From Mesorhizobium sp. dw_380 (GTDB taxonomy: Bacteria > Pseudomonadota > Alphaproteobacteria > Rhizobiales > Rhizobiaceae), in assembly GCF_018588885.1 (NCBI RefSeq), contig NZ_JAFFIW010000032.1, forward strand, positions 1 through 64,000: 64,000 bases of DNA, read 5' to 3'. Below, piece after piece: positions 44,293-53,837 of the stretch. The notes under the pieces were generated by a model, which was given only the letters and a program-made list of their open reading frames with translations, did not search any database and was not told the DNA's origin. The position numbers and the translations under genes are program-made. How positions within the stretch are numbered: the stretch's first letter is position 1; each line of letters begins with the position of its first letter.

Positions 44293-44538
44293 TCAGGCGG
44301 CCTGGTCGATGTAGAGGCAGCCGGCCGGCAGCGTTTCGGTTGCCTTCAGCTTCGGCGAATAGCGGTAGAGCGTCGAGCAATAGGGGCAGACTTTTTCATT
44401 GTCGTCGCCCATGTCGAGAAACACATGCGGGTGGTCGAAAGGCGGATTGGCACCCGTGCACATGAATTCCTTGACCCCGATGTCGATTGCCGGAAAGCCC
44501 GCATCGTTCTGGAAATGGGGAATGGAACCGCCTGCCAT
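44293..44538 (-). CDS. CHCC zinc-finger protein, NDUFS6-like
   Basis: 81 residues with a single zinc-binding set, Cys27, His36 (or His38), Cys51 and Cys54 (EFMCTG...DHPHVF...VCPYCSTLYRY). This resembles the zinc-binding domain of NDUFS6, the complex I accessory subunit that inserts with NDUFS4 in alphaproteobacteria, and an NDUFS4 homologue lies at 24.8 kb. The pairing with the monooxygenase gene downstream is physical; a functional link is not evident. Confidence 0.85.
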   Translation of the reverse strand: MAGGSIPHFQNDAGFPAIDIGVKEFMCTGANPPFDHPHVFLDMGDDNEKVCPYCSTLYRYSPKLKATETLPAGCLYIDQAA

Positions 44539-44642
44539 CGTCGTCTCCTTAACGCAGTCTCGTCTGCATCTGGATCATAACAGGCCTCTTTGCAAGATCG
44601 ATGAAATGAAACTGTCGCAAAAGCCTGTCAGAGGATAAGTTA

Positions 44643-44658
44643 AGCCGGTTAACCGGCT
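44643..44658. promoter_or_regulatory. 16-base perfect palindrome upstream of ppk
   Basis: AGCCGGTTAACCGGCT, 81 bases before the ppk ATG. A perfect dyad of this length suggests a dimeric repressor site; the regulator is not known. Confidence 0.5.
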
Positions 44659-44738
44659 GGAGCATTTTGCAGCCAAGCGGAACGGCTTGGGGTCGCAGAA
44701 ATGCGGCTAAGCGACCAGGCGTAGGAAGAGCAGGAACC

Positions 44739-46940
44739 ATGAACGAACTGAAGCCGGTGCAGAGCGAATTCATCAATGTCGAGGCGGCGAGCCCGGAGGG
44801 CGGCAACCCGGACCGTTTCGTCAATCGTGAGTTTTCCTGGCTGCAGTTCAATCGCCGCGTTCTCGAGGAATCGCTGAACACCAATCATCCGCTGCTGGAG
44901 CGTGTCCGCTTCCTGTCGATCTCGGCAGCCAATCTCGATGAGTTCTTCATGGTGCGCGTCGCTGGCCTCGCCGGCCAGGTGCGCGAGGGCATCGTCTTGA
45001 AGAGCCCTGACGGCCGCACCCCCGAACAGCAGCTCGAACAGCTGCTGCGCGAGGTCGAGCGGCTGCAGGAAGACCAGCAGAAGAGCCTTTCGGCTCTGAC
45101 GGTGCTGCTCAACAAGGAAGGCATCGAAAGCATCACCCGCGACGCGCTGACCAAGGACGAGAAGATCTGGCTGGAAGAGCATTTCCAGGACCAGGTGTTT
45201 CCGGTGCTCACCCCGCTGTCGATCGACCCGGCGCATCCGTTCCCGTTCATTCCCAATCTCGGCTTCTCGATGGCGCTGCAGCTGCGCCATCGCAAGAATG
45301 GCGAGGAGATGAGCGCGCTCTTACGCCTGCCGGTGGCGCTGAAGCGCTTCATCCGCCTTCCGGATCGCAAGCACCACGTCCGCTTCATCCCGCTGGAAGA
45401 GGCGGTCGGCCTCTATATCGGCAAGCTGTTTCCGGGTTACGAGGTCAAGGGCTCAGGCACATTCCGCATCATCCGTGACAGCGATATCGAGGTTGAGGAG
45501 GAATCGGAAGATCTGGTGCGCCTGTTCGAGACGGCGCTGAAACGCCGCCGCCGCGGATCGGTGATCCGCATCGAATTCGACAGACTGATGCCCAGCGAAT
45601 TGCGCGACTTCGTCGCCGGCGAGCTTGGCGTCTCGTCGAGCCGCATCAGCGTCTTGACTGGTCCGCTGGCGCTCAGCCAGATTTCCGAGATCGTCTCCGT
45701 CCCCCGCGACGATCTCAAATTCACGCCCTACAATCCACGCTTCCCCGAGCGCATTCGCGAGCACGGGGGCGACTGTTTTGCCGCCATCCGCGAGAAGGAC
45801 ATCATCGTCCATCACCCCTACGAATCCTTCGACGTGGTGGTGCAGTTCCTGCGCCAGGCAATGGCTGATCCCGAAGTGGTGGCGATCAAGCAGACGCTTT
45901 ATCGCACCTCCAATGACAGCCCGATCGTGCGCGCCCTGGTCGACGCGGCCGAGGCCGGCAAGTCGGTGACCGCGCTTGTCGAGCTCAAGGCGCGTTTCGA
46001 TGAGGAAGCCAATATCCGCTGGGCCCGCGACCTCGAGCGCGCCGGCGTGCAGGTCGTGTTCGGTTTCCTCGAACTCAAGACCCACGCCAAGATGTCGCTG
46101 GTGGTGCGACGCGAGGACGGCAAGCTGCGCAATTACGTGCATCTCGGCACCGGCAACTACCATCCGGTCACAGCGCGCATCTACACCGATCTGTCCTTCT
46201 TCACCACCGATCCGACGATCGCCCGCGACGTTGCCCAGCTGTTCAATTTCATCACCGGCTATGCCGAGCCGACCGCCGAAATGCGGCTGGCGATCTCGCC
46301 GTTCACGCTGCGAAACCGCATCCTGCAGCACATTTCCGACGAAGTTGCCCACGCGCTAGAAGGAAGGCCGGCGCGAATCTGGATGAAGATGAATGCGCTT
46401 GTCGACCCGATCATCATCGATGCGCTTTATGATGCCAGCCGCGCCGGCGTCGAGATCGACCTCGTCGTGCGCGGCATCTGCTGTCTGCGACCGCAGGTGC
46501 CGGGCCTGTCGGAAAACATCAGGGTCAAGTCGATCGTTGGCCGCTTCCTCGAGCACAGCCGCATCTACTGCTTCGGCAACGGCCACGGCCTGCCGTCGGA
46601 CGAGGCGATCATCTACATCTCCTCGGCCGACCTCATGCCGCGCAATCTGGACCGCCGCGTCGAGACCATGGTGCCGATCACCAATCCAACTGTGCATGAA
46701 CAGGTCCTGGGCCAGATCATGCTCGGCAACATCATGGACAATCAGCAAAGTTTCGACGTATTGGCTGATGGAACCTCCCGGCGCGTGATGCTGGAGGAGG
46801 GCGAGGAACCGTTCAACGCGCAGGAATATTTCATGACCAATCCGAGCCTGTCCGGACGGGGTGACGCGCTGAAGTCGCATGCGCCCAAGCGCATCGCGCA
46901 GTTCAAGCGCCGCAAGAAGAACGCCGCAGCGTCCGGCTGA
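44739..46940 (+). CDS. ppk: polyphosphate kinase
   Basis: 733 residues from the ATG at 44739 with CAGGA upstream. PPK1 architecture: N-terminal domain with the typical [16 protein letters not shown], a head domain, and two phospholipase D-like C-terminal domains. The autophosphorylated histidine is in [11 protein letters not shown], with the second conserved His in [13 protein letters not shown]. It polymerises phosphate from ATP. The stop overlaps the ppx start by one base (TGATG). Regulation by phosphate is possible but no Pho box was confirmed. Confidence 0.95.
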   Translation: MNELKPVQSEFINVEAASPEGGNPDRFVNREFSWLQFNRRVLEESLNTNHPLLERVRFLSISAANLDEFFMVRVAGLAGQVREGIVLKSPDGRTPEQQLEQLLREVERLQEDQQKSLSALTVLLNKEGIESITRDALTKDEKIWLEEHFQDQVFPVLTPLSIDPAHPFPFIPNLGFSMALQLRHRKNGEEMSALLRLPVALKRFIRLPDRKHHVRFIPLEEAVGLYIGKLFPGYEVKGSGTFRIIRDSDIEVEEESEDLVRLFETALKRRRRGSVIRIEFDRLMPSELRDFVAGELGVSSSRISVLTGPLALSQISEIVSVPRDDLKFTPYNPRFPERIREHGGDCFAAIREKDIIVHHPYESFDVVVQFLRQAMADPEVVAIKQTLYRTSNDSPIVRALVDAAEAGKSVTALVELKARFDEEANIRWARDLERAGVQVVFGFLELKTHAKMSLVVRREDGKLRNYVHLGTGNYHPVTARIYTDLSFFTTDPTIARDVAQLFNFITGYAEPTAEMRLAISPFTLRNRILQHISDEVAHALEGRPARIWMKMNALVDPIIIDALYDASRAGVEIDLVVRGICCLRPQVPGLSENIRVKSIVGRFLEHSRIYCFGNGHGLPSDEAIIYISSADLMPRNLDRRVETMVPITNPTVHEQVLGQIMLGNIMDNQQSFDVLADGTSRRVMLEEGEEPFNAQEYFMTNPSLSGRGDALKSHAPKRIAQFKRRKKNAAASG

Positions 46941-48475
46941 TGCTGTCTGATTCCCAGGGCCGGCTGCAGGACCGGCGACCGCTGTCCATCATCGACATCG
47001 GGTCGAATTCGATCCGCCTCGTTGTCTATGAAGGGCTGGCGCGCTCGCCGACCATGCTGTTCAACGAAAAGATGCTGGCCGGTCTTGGCCGCGGCATCGT
47101 TTCGACCGGCAAACTCGATCCCGAGGCGGTGACGCGCTCGATGGAAGAGTTCCGCCGCTTTCGCGCGCTGTCCGACCAGGCCGGCGCCGGGCATATGTAC
47201 GTCTTGGCCACGGCCGCAGCCCGTGAGGCCATCAACGGCCCCGATTTCATCCACCGCGCCGAAGAGGTGCTGAAGACCGAAATCCGGGTGATCAGCGGGC
47301 GCCAGGAAGCCTATTATTCGGCGCTCGGCGTCATTTCGGGCTTCCATCCGGCCAATGGCATCGCCGGCGATCTGGGTGGCGGCAGCCTTGAACTGGTCGA
47401 CGTCAATGGCGAAGCGATCGGTGACGGCATAACGCTGCCGCTCGGTGGCCTTCGCCTGCAGGACATGGCGAAGAACTCGCTCAGCCAGGCGCAGAAGATC
47501 GCGCGCGACGAACTGGCGCGGGCCAAGCTGCTGAAGGGCGGGCAGGGCCGGCCCTTCTACGCCGTCGGCGGCACCTGGCGAAATCTCGCCCGGCTGCACA
47601 TGGAGATGACCAATTACCCGCTCGGCGTCATGCACCATTACGAGATATCAGCCGACAGTGCGACGGCCTTTCTCAAGCAGGTGGCCAAAGCCGAGATCGA
47701 GAAGGTCAAGGGTATCGAAGGCGTCTCGAAGAACCGCCGTTCGCTGCTGCCCTACGGCGCCATCGTGCTGCAGGAGATCATGGCGGCGATGCAGCCGTCG
47801 AAGATCATCGTCTCGGCGCTCGGTGTGCGTGAAGGCTTTCTCTATTCGCTCCTCGATGAGGCGGAGCAGAAGGCCGATCCCTTGATCTCGGCATCCGAGG
47901 AACTCGCCCGGTTGCGGTCGCGCTCGGTCAGCCATTCGCATGAACTGGTCGACTGGACGGCCAAATCCTTTGCCGCCTTCGGCATCGATGAGACGGAGGA
48001 CGAGGCGCGCTACCGCCACGCCGCCGCATTGCTGGCCGATATCGGTTGGCGCGCGCATCCGGAGTATCGCGGCAGGCAGTCGCTCAACATCATTGCCCAT
48101 GCCTCTTTCTTCGGCGTCGATCATCCCGGCCGTGCCTTCCTGGCCTTGGCCAACGCCTATCGCCATGACGGCATCTTCAACGAATCGATCGCGCCGGAAA
48201 TCAAGGCGCTGGCAACGCCGCGCTATCTCGAGCGTGCCCGGGTGCTGGCGGCGATGATGCGTGTCGTCTATCTGCTGACGGCCTCGATGCCCGGCATCAT
48301 GCCCAGGCTGAAATGGGAACAGCGCGCCAACGGCGTGCTGGCGCTGGTGCTGCCCGCGTCGCTGGCCGATCTCTATGGCGAGCGCCCGGCCGGCCGGCTG
48401 GCGCAACTTGCAAGGATCACCAATCGCCGGTTGGTGCTGGCGGTCGAAGGCGGCCCGAGCGTTTCCGTCAAATAA
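46940..48475 (+). CDS. ppx: exopolyphosphatase (Ppx/GppA family)
   Basis: 511 residues. The ASKHA fold is marked by IDIGSNSIRLVVYEG near the N-terminus and GDLGGGSLELVDV in the second subdomain. It releases phosphate from polyphosphate ends or hydrolyses pppGpp. Coupled to ppk, giving the synthesis/degradation pair. The C-terminal half includes an HD-like region (ADIGWRAHPEYRG), as in GppA relatives. The convergent DoxX gene ends three bases away, without room for a separate terminator. Confidence 0.93.
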   Translation: MLSDSQGRLQDRRPLSIIDIGSNSIRLVVYEGLARSPTMLFNEKMLAGLGRGIVSTGKLDPEAVTRSMEEFRRFRALSDQAGAGHMYVLATAAAREAINGPDFIHRAEEVLKTEIRVISGRQEAYYSALGVISGFHPANGIAGDLGGGSLELVDVNGEAIGDGITLPLGGLRLQDMAKNSLSQAQKIARDELARAKLLKGGQGRPFYAVGGTWRNLARLHMEMTNYPLGVMHHYEISADSATAFLKQVAKAEIEKVKGIEGVSKNRRSLLPYGAIVLQEIMAAMQPSKIIVSALGVREGFLYSLLDEAEQKADPLISASEELARLRSRSVSHSHELVDWTAKSFAAFGIDETEDEARYRHAAALLADIGWRAHPEYRGRQSLNIIAHASFFGVDHPGRAFLALANAYRHDGIFNESIAPEIKALATPRYLERARVLAAMMRVVYLLTASMPGIMPRLKWEQRANGVLALVLPASLADLYGERPAGRLAQLARITNRRLVLAVEGGPSVSVK

Positions 48476-48478
48476 AGA

Positions 48479-48901
48479 TCAAGTCACGTCCGCACCGATG
48501 CCGAAACCGCGTCCGTCGGCCGACCAGGCTCCGGCACCGGCCATGGCCAGTGCCAGGAAACCGCCTGATATGGCGATGTCCTTCATCAGCATCTGCTGGT
48601 GCAGGAAGGCGAGTGTAACGTCGCCGACGCCCTGGCCATGGTGACCGATGTAGCCGGCCGCGATACAGAAAGCGGCGAGCAGCAGCGCCACGATCCGGGT
48701 CTGGAAGCCGACGAGGATCAGCAATCCGGCGATCAGCTCGAACAGGCCCGTGCCCCAGGCGGCGAGCCCCGGCAGCGGCAGGCCGAGATCGGTGAAATAA
48801 CTGGTCGTGCCGGCAATGTTGGCCAGCGCCTGGAAGCCGGACGGTACGAATAGCACGGCAAGCAGCAGTCGTGAAACCAGAAGCAATGCGTTGCGGGTCA
48901 T
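48479..48901 (-). CDS. DoxX family membrane protein, paralogue A
   Basis: 140 residues from the ATG at 48901 with a strong AAGGGAGG. Four membrane helices with LLLAVLFVPSGFQALANIAG and the GLFELIAGLLILVGFQTRIV helix, typical of DoxX. Members act in redox or thiosulfate-linked respiration or as accessory proteins, but no function is proven for this type. The same length and motifs occur in paralogue B upstream, so the pair is a duplication. Convergent with ppx. Confidence 0.85.
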   Translation of the reverse strand: MTRNALLLVSRLLLAVLFVPSGFQALANIAGTTSYFTDLGLPLPGLAAWGTGLFELIAGLLILVGFQTRIVALLLAAFCIAAGYIGHHGQGVGDVTLAFLHQQMLMKDIAISGGFLALAMAGAGAWSADGRGFGIGADVT

Positions 48902-49058
48902 GGTCACCTCCCTTGCCGGCACCCCCAATTGGCCTCGGGCCGCCCGCACCGCAGTCTACGCTGGTGAGGCAGCAGCTGAAACCGGCGAGCTATTCCAGAC
49001 AACGAAAAAGCGGCGCGGAAAATTCCGCGCCGCTTCAGTCAAGGCTTGGGAGGGAGGT

Positions 49059-49481
49059 TCAGCCGCGCTTGGCGTCGATGGAATAAGCGCCGGCGCCCGA
49101 TGAAGCCAGCAGCAGGAAGCCGCCGGTGATGGCGAGGTTCTTGAGAAACTGGATCATCTGCATCTGGTCGGCCCAGCCGGTGTGGGCGACCAGCCCGGTG
49201 GCGACCGTGAAGATCGCGAGCACCACGGCGGCGATCCTGGTCTGGAAGCCGACGAGGACGGCGAGGCCGCCGAGCAGTTCGATGAGGCCGACGACAACCG
49301 CTGTTACGGTCGGCAACGGCAGGCCGAAGCCGCCGAAATAGCCAGCGGTGCCGGAAATGGCGGTGAGCTTGCCGAAGCCGGAAAGTAGGAAAATGACCGC
49401 GAGCAGGATACGGCCGAGCAGGATGGTGACGGAGCTGTTGGACGCGGTACCGGCGCCGGCGGCAGAAGTGTTGATGGACAT
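49059..49481 (-). CDS. DoxX family membrane protein, paralogue B
   Basis: 140 residues from the ATG at 49481 with CGGAGAG upstream. Four helices, with LLAVIFLLSGFGKLTAISG and GLIELLGGLAVLVGFQTRIA matching paralogue A. An N-terminal Ser/Ala-rich stretch of 15 residues is specific to this copy. The leader holds two TGTTCAC direct repeats 32 bases apart (49531 and 49563) around a GCCGC/GCGGC hairpin, a possible regulator site. It lies between fumC and paralogue A, all on the minus strand. Confidence 0.85.
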   Translation of the reverse strand: MSINTSAAGAGTASNSSVTILLGRILLAVIFLLSGFGKLTAISGTAGYFGGFGLPLPTVTAVVVGLIELLGGLAVLVGFQTRIAAVVLAIFTVATGLVAHTGWADQMQMIQFLKNLAITGGFLLLASSGAGAYSIDAKRG

Positions 49482-49657
49482 GGTGGCTCTCCGAATGGGT
49501 TGAATGACCACTGAGATAGACGATGCCGACTGTTCACCAAAGCCGCCTATGCGGCGACACATTGTTCACAGGCCATACGTTTCCGTGATTGGACGAGACG
49601 CGCGAAATTCGTGTCGGTCGATGCGGTGACGGGAGCAAATTTTCCCGCCGAAAAACC

Positions 49658-51055
49658 TCACCCCGGATGTGTCATGTCCTCCGGCCGCACCAGCCGGTCA
49701 TAGTCGGCCTCGCTCACCAGGCCGGTGGCCAGCGCTTCCTCGCGCAGTGTCGTGCCCTTCTTGTGCGCCGTCTTGGCGATCTTGGCGGCATTGTCGTAGC
49801 CGATGGTCGGGGCGAGCGCCGTCACCAGCATCAGCGAGCGGTCGAGGGCCGCCTTGATGTTGTCTTCCCGCGCCTCGATGCCGACGACGCAATTGTCGGT
49901 GAAGGAGACGCAAGCGTCGGCGAGCAACTGCACCGACTGCAGGAAGTTGTAGGCCATCAGCGGGTTATAGACGTTGAGCTCGAAATGACCCTGGCTGCCG
50001 GCGAAGGTCAGCGCCGCATTGTTACCGAACACCTGCACGCAGACCTGCGTCATCGCCTCGCACTGGGTAGGGTTGACCTTGCCCGGCATGATCGAGGAGC
50101 CGGGTTCGTTTTCCGGCAGCGACAATTCGCCGAGGCCCGAACGCGGGCCCGACCCGAGGAAGCGGATATCGTTGGCGATCTTGAACAGCGCCGCGGCCGC
50201 GGCATTGATCGCGCCATGCGAGAACACCATGGAATCATGGGCGGCGAGCGCTTCGAACTTGTTCGGCGCGGTGACGAAGGCGATGCCGGTGATGGCGGCA
50301 ATGCGATCGGCCACCCGCTCGGCGAAGCCGACCGGCGCGTTGAGGCCGGTGCCGACGGCGGTGCCGCCCTGCGCCAGTTCCTGCAGGCCGGGCAGCGTCG
50401 TCGCGATGCGTTTGATCGAGGAGGCGACCTGCGCCGCATAGCCTGAGAATTCCTGGCCAAGGGTGAGTGGGGTGGCATCCTGCGTGTGGGTGCGGCCGAT
50501 CTTGATGATGTGGTTGAACTCCCTGCTCTTGGCGCCGAGCGCCTTGTGCAGGTGGTGCAGCGCAGGGATCAGGTCGTGCACGATGCGTTCGGCGCAGGCG
50601 ATGTGCATCGCCGTCGGATAGGTGTCGTTCGACGACTGGCTCATATTGACGTGATCGTTGGGATGCACCGGCTTCTTCGAGCCCATGACGCCGCCCAGCA
50701 TCTCGATCGCCCGGTTGGAGATCACCTCATTGGCGTTCATGTTGGACTGCGTGCCCGAGCCGGTCTGCCAGACCACCAGCGGGAAATGGTCGTTGAGCTT
50801 GCCGTCGATGACCTCTTGCGCGGCCGCGATGATCGCCTTGCCGATTGCGGGATCGAGCCGCTTCAGCTCCATATTGGCTTCCGCCGCCGCCCGCTTGACG
50901 ACGCCGAGCGCGCGCACGATCGAGGCCGGCTGCTTTTCCCAGCCGATCTTGAAATTGCCCAGGGAACGCTGCGCCTGCGCGCCCCAGTAGCGGTCGGACG
51001 CAACCTCGATGGGGCCGAACGTATCGGTTTCGGTTCTGGTTTTCTCAGCGCTCAC
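49658..51055 (-). CDS. fumC: fumarate hydratase class II
   Basis: 465 residues from a GTG at 51055 with GGAG upstream; an ATG at 51115 would add 20 residues. The superfamily signature [11 protein letters not shown], the [11 protein letters not shown] segment with the active-site His nearby, and [10 protein letters not shown] are all present, so the oxygen-stable fumarase is intact. It interconverts fumarate and malate. An apparently single gene; a 39-base near-perfect palindrome upstream at 51161-51199 separates it from betI. Confidence 0.93.
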   Translation of the reverse strand: MSAEKTRTETDTFGPIEVASDRYWGAQAQRSLGNFKIGWEKQPASIVRALGVVKRAAAEANMELKRLDPAIGKAIIAAAQEVIDGKLNDHFPLVVWQTGSGTQSNMNANEVISNRAIEMLGGVMGSKKPVHPNDHVNMSQSSNDTYPTAMHIACAERIVHDLIPALHHLHKALGAKSREFNHIIKIGRTHTQDATPLTLGQEFSGYAAQVASSIKRIATTLPGLQELAQGGTAVGTGLNAPVGFAERVADRIAAITGIAFVTAPNKFEALAAHDSMVFSHGAINAAAAALFKIANDIRFLGSGPRSGLGELSLPENEPGSSIMPGKVNPTQCEAMTQVCVQVFGNNAALTFAGSQGHFELNVYNPLMAYNFLQSVQLLADACVSFTDNCVVGIEAREDNIKAALDRSLMLVTALAPTIGYDNAAKIAKTAHKKGTTLREEALATGLVSEADYDRLVRPEDMTHPG

Positions 51056-51160
51056 GGGAAATCTCCGGTCTGTCGATTTGGGCAACGGCGTATCGTGTTG
51101 CACAAAACGCATCAAGCGGAGAATGATGTCGAGACAGGTACAAATCGGTTGAAGGACGAG

Positions 51161-51199
51161 GGCCTTTCCTTCTCCCCTTGCAAGGGGAGAAGGAAGGCC
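51161..51199. repeat. dispersed CTTCTCCCC palindrome
   Basis: GGCCTTTCCTTCTCCCCTTG followed by its near-perfect reverse complement (one base missing). Same CCTTCTCCCC/GGGGAGAAGG family as at 54.7 and 54.85 kb. It ends the betI transcript side and precedes the fumC promoter region. Confidence 0.65.
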
Positions 51200-51226
51200 T
51201 GTTCCGGCTGGCCAGCCGAACTCCGG

Positions 51227-51865
51227 TTACGCGCCAACAGTCTCAGGCTGCCGCATGGCCAGCCGCGCGGCGACAAAATCCTTGACCTGGCGGATCGCCT
51301 GTTCGCGCGAGACGCTGCCCGGCTCCAGACCGAGCCGCAGCCAGAGTCCGTCGATCAGCGCGGTGACGCCAAGCGCGATGTCGTCGGCGTCCCTGCGCGA
51401 GGCAAGGCCGTGCAGGCCCGACAACAGATTCGAGCGCATGCGCGCGTGAAGCACCTTCTGGATGCGCGCCAGCTTTTCGTCGCGCGGCACCTCGGCGCAA
51501 AGCGAAAGCCAGGCATGGCATAGAGGCGGCAGGAACAGATGCTCCTCGAAATTGCCCTCGATCACGGCGTCCAGGCGCTCCCTCGGCGTCCGCGCCTGGC
51601 GAAGCCGGACGACCACCGCATCGCGCAGCACGGCGTTGGCCTCCCGCATCGCATGCTCGAACAGTTCCTGCTTGTTGCGGAAGTAATGCAGCACGATTCC
51701 CTTGGAGGCTCCCGCATGAGCGGCCACCTTTTCCAGAGTAGCACCCGCAATGCCTTCGCGCTCCAGCACCGCGAAGGCCGCCTGCCGCAATTCCTTACGG
51801 CGTATGTCACCGAGACGCTTGAGTTTCACGGGTTCGATCCATGCATGACGAATCCACGTTGACAT
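51227..51865 (-). CDS. betI: TetR-type repressor, BetI-like
   Basis: 212 residues from the ATG at 51865; a GTG at 51829 would give a start nearer the usual RRKELRQAAF. The helix-turn-helix (IAGATLEKVAAHAGASKGIVLHYF) and the C-terminal PLCHAWLSLCAE...QKVLHARMRSNL match choline-responsive BetI proteins. It is divergent from choX, so it probably represses choline uptake and lifts it when choline is present. A TTGACCG/CGGTCAA dyad in the intergenic region is the likely operator. bet catabolic genes are absent from the window. Confidence 0.82.
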   Translation of the reverse strand: MSTWIRHAWIEPVKLKRLGDIRRKELRQAAFAVLEREGIAGATLEKVAAHAGASKGIVLHYFRNKQELFEHAMREANAVLRDAVVVRLRQARTPRERLDAVIEGNFEEHLFLPPLCHAWLSLCAEVPRDEKLARIQKVLHARMRSNLLSGLHGLASRRDADDIALGVTALIDGLWLRLGLEPGSVSREQAIRQVKDFVAARLAMRQPETVGA

Positions 51866-51887
51866 TTTCGTCCAGCCAGATCAATCA

Positions 51888-51923
51888 TTGACCGATGGGA
51901 CAATAAAAAGACCAAGCGGTCAA
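51888..51923. promoter_or_regulatory. inverted repeat between betI and choX
   Basis: TTGACCG at 51888-51894 and CGGTCAA at 51917-51923 are perfect complements across 22 bases. The first also looks like a -35 box for choX. A BetI dimer or two dimers could bind here. Confidence 0.55.
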
Positions 51924-51962
51924 CAGCGAGAAGAGCTGGTCAATACGATAGAGGAGAACGAA

Positions 51963-52901
51963 ATGCTGCGCATCCTTGCAAATGGCGTCTGTCTTGCCGC
52001 GTTGGCGCTGGCGTCTCACGCGGCCCAGGCGGCGGAGGCCGAACAATGCAGGACGGTTCGCATGGCCGAGCCCGGCTGGAACGATCTTGCCTTCACCACG
52101 GGGGTGGCCAACGTCCTGCTGCAAGCGCTCGGCTATCAGCCGCAAAGCGAGGTGCTTGGCATCAACGTCATCTATGAGGGCATGAAGAACAGGGATCTGG
52201 ACCTGTTCCTGGGCTACTGGGATCCGGCGATGGTCACCTATTACGAGCCCTACAAGAAGGATGGCTCGATCGAGAATGTGCACGTCAATCTCGTCGGCGC
52301 CAAATACACCTTCGCCGTGCCGACCTATGTCTGGGAAGCGGGCGTCAAGGACGTCTCCGACCTGCACAAATTCGCCGACAAGTTCGGCAAGAAGATGTAC
52401 GGCATCGAGCCCGGATCCAACCAGCTGATGATGGATGCCATCGCCGATCCGGCCTTCGGCCTGGACGGCTGGCACGTGGTCGAGTCGAGCGAGGCAGGCA
52501 TGCTCTCCGAGGTCGGCTATGAGATCAAGGAGAAGCAGTTCATCGTCTTCCAGGGCTGGGCGCCGCACCCGATGAACACCATGTACGATTTCAAGTATCT
52601 GACCGGCGGCGACAAGTTCTTCGGCCCGAACTTCGGTGCCGCAACGGTGACGACGCAGGTGCGCAGAGGCTATCTCGATCAGTGCCCGAACGTCGCGCAA
52701 TTCCTCAAAAATCTCGCCTTCGACATCGATTTCGAGAATGTCGGCATGGGCTACCTGATCAATGACGGCATGAAGCCGGAGGACGGGGCGCTGAAGGCGA
52801 TCACGCTCAACAAGGACCGCCTTGACGCCTGGCTCGCCGGCGTCACCACCTTTGACGGCAAGCCCGGCCTTGCCGCGGTCAAGGAAAAGCTCGGCCTGTG
52901 A
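51963..52901 (+). CDS. choX: choline ABC transporter substrate-binding protein, ChoX-like
   Basis: 312 residues from the ATG at 51963 with GAGGAG upstream. Signal peptide about residues 1-22 (ILANGVCLAALALASHA) and an OpuAC-type domain with the RMAEPGWNDLAFTTGVA start, LDLFLGYWDPAM and FQGWAPHPMNTMYD, which carry aromatic residues for a quaternary ammonium ligand. The normal partners choW and choV do not follow; instead an alpha/beta hydrolase overlaps the stop. So this is an orphan binding protein, using another permease or acting as a sensor. Divergent betI supports a choline link. Confidence 0.83.
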   Translation: MLRILANGVCLAALALASHAAQAAEAEQCRTVRMAEPGWNDLAFTTGVANVLLQALGYQPQSEVLGINVIYEGMKNRDLDLFLGYWDPAMVTYYEPYKKDGSIENVHVNLVGAKYTFAVPTYVWEAGVKDVSDLHKFADKFGKKMYGIEPGSNQLMMDAIADPAFGLDGWHVVESSEAGMLSEVGYEIKEKQFIVFQGWAPHPMNTMYDFKYLTGGDKFFGPNFGAATVTTQVRRGYLDQCPNVAQFLKNLAFDIDFENVGMGYLINDGMKPEDGALKAITLNKDRLDAWLAGVTTFDGKPGLAAVKEKLGL

Positions 52902-53734
52902 CGCCGGCAGTACTGGACACGGGCTTGGATGCCCCGGTGGAACAGGACGCCTGGGCCGGCCGCAAGCAACTTGTCGATGTTGGCGGCCTCGAGATCGCCT
53001 ATGTCGAGATATCAGGCGCCGAGCCGGCGCTGGTTCTGGTGCATGGCTTCACCGATACCAGCCGCAGCTTTTCGCTCCTGGTGCCGCATCTGGCCGGTCG
53101 CCGGCTGATCATGCCTGACCTGCGCGGCCACGGTGCGTCGCAAACGGGCAAGGGCTTCGGCATCGCCGACTTTGCCGATGACATTGCCGGGCTTATCCGG
53201 CACTTGCGGCTCGACCGGCCTGCCGTCGTCGGCCATTCCTTGGGTGCTATGGTGGTCATTGCGCTGGCCGCGCGGCACAACGACCTCATCGGGGGGCTGA
53301 TGGTCATGGCCGGCACGCTGAAGCCCGATTTCGCGCAGGGTCATCCGCTCGTCGCGGGTGTTCAGGCTCTGCGCGATCCGATATCGCCGGCCGACCCGTT
53401 CTATGCCTGGTGGCATGCCTGCCGGCCCGGTGTGCCCCAGCCGTTTCTCGCCGGCCTGGCGAAAGACGCATCGGCGATGCCCGCGGCGCGCTGGCGGGCC
53501 ATCCTGGAAGAAATCTGCGGGGCCGACCTGACCGGTGCGGCACAGGCAGTGCGAACCCAAACGCTGATCCTCGCCGGCGCGTGCGACCCGCTGTTCGGCG
53601 AAGCGCACCAGCAGGCGTTGCTCCGCGCTCTTCCCGAAGCCGTCTTCCTGCGGGCCGAAGCGTGTGGCCACAACCCGCATTGGGAGGAGCCGGCTTTTGT
53701 CGCCAGGGCCATCGTTGAGGCATTTGAAGTCTAA
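52898..53734 (+). CDS. alpha/beta hydrolase
   Basis: 278 residues, starting at a GTG that overlaps the choX stop by four bases. Nucleophile Ser114 in VVGHSLGAM, a late Asp in LAGACDPLFG and the His in ACGHNPHWEEP complete the triad; LVHGFTDTSRSFS supplies the oxyanion hole. Coupling to choX suggests hydrolysis of a choline ester or similar substrate after import, but this is inference. No signal peptide; cytoplasmic. A long palindrome at 53794-53837 ends the transcript. Confidence 0.87.
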   Translation: MTPAVLDTGLDAPVEQDAWAGRKQLVDVGGLEIAYVEISGAEPALVLVHGFTDTSRSFSLLVPHLAGRRLIMPDLRGHGASQTGKGFGIADFADDIAGLIRHLRLDRPAVVGHSLGAMVVIALAARHNDLIGGLMVMAGTLKPDFAQGHPLVAGVQALRDPISPADPFYAWWHACRPGVPQPFLAGLAKDASAMPAARWRAILEEICGADLTGAAQAVRTQTLILAGACDPLFGEAHQQALLRALPEAVFLRAEACGHNPHWEEPAFVARAIVEAFEV

Positions 53735-53793
53735 TGCATGCCGCCCAAAAGTGTCCTCGGTTTGGAGAGAACGACATGCATAAAATAAATACC

Positions 53794-53837
53794 CTAAAGC
53801 GCGTCGCATGAGTCCGTCTCAACGCGACGCGCTTTAG
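53794..53837. terminator. 14-base palindrome between convergent genes
   Basis: CTAAAGCGCGTCGC at 53794-53807 and GCGACGCGCTTTAG at 53824-53837, perfect arms around 16 bases. It overlaps the NIPSNAP stop codon and is a likely bidirectional terminator; such GCGCGTCGC elements are repeated in mesorhizobia as I recall. Confidence 0.7.

Noticed and set aside
44610-44632. Pho box upstream of ppk (CTGTC...CTGTC)
   Set aside because: The two CTGTC units are 13 bases apart, not 11, and the intervening bases do not fit the consensus.
44639-44652. CtrA site upstream of ppk (TTAA...TTAA)
   Set aside because: Spacing is 5 bases instead of 7.
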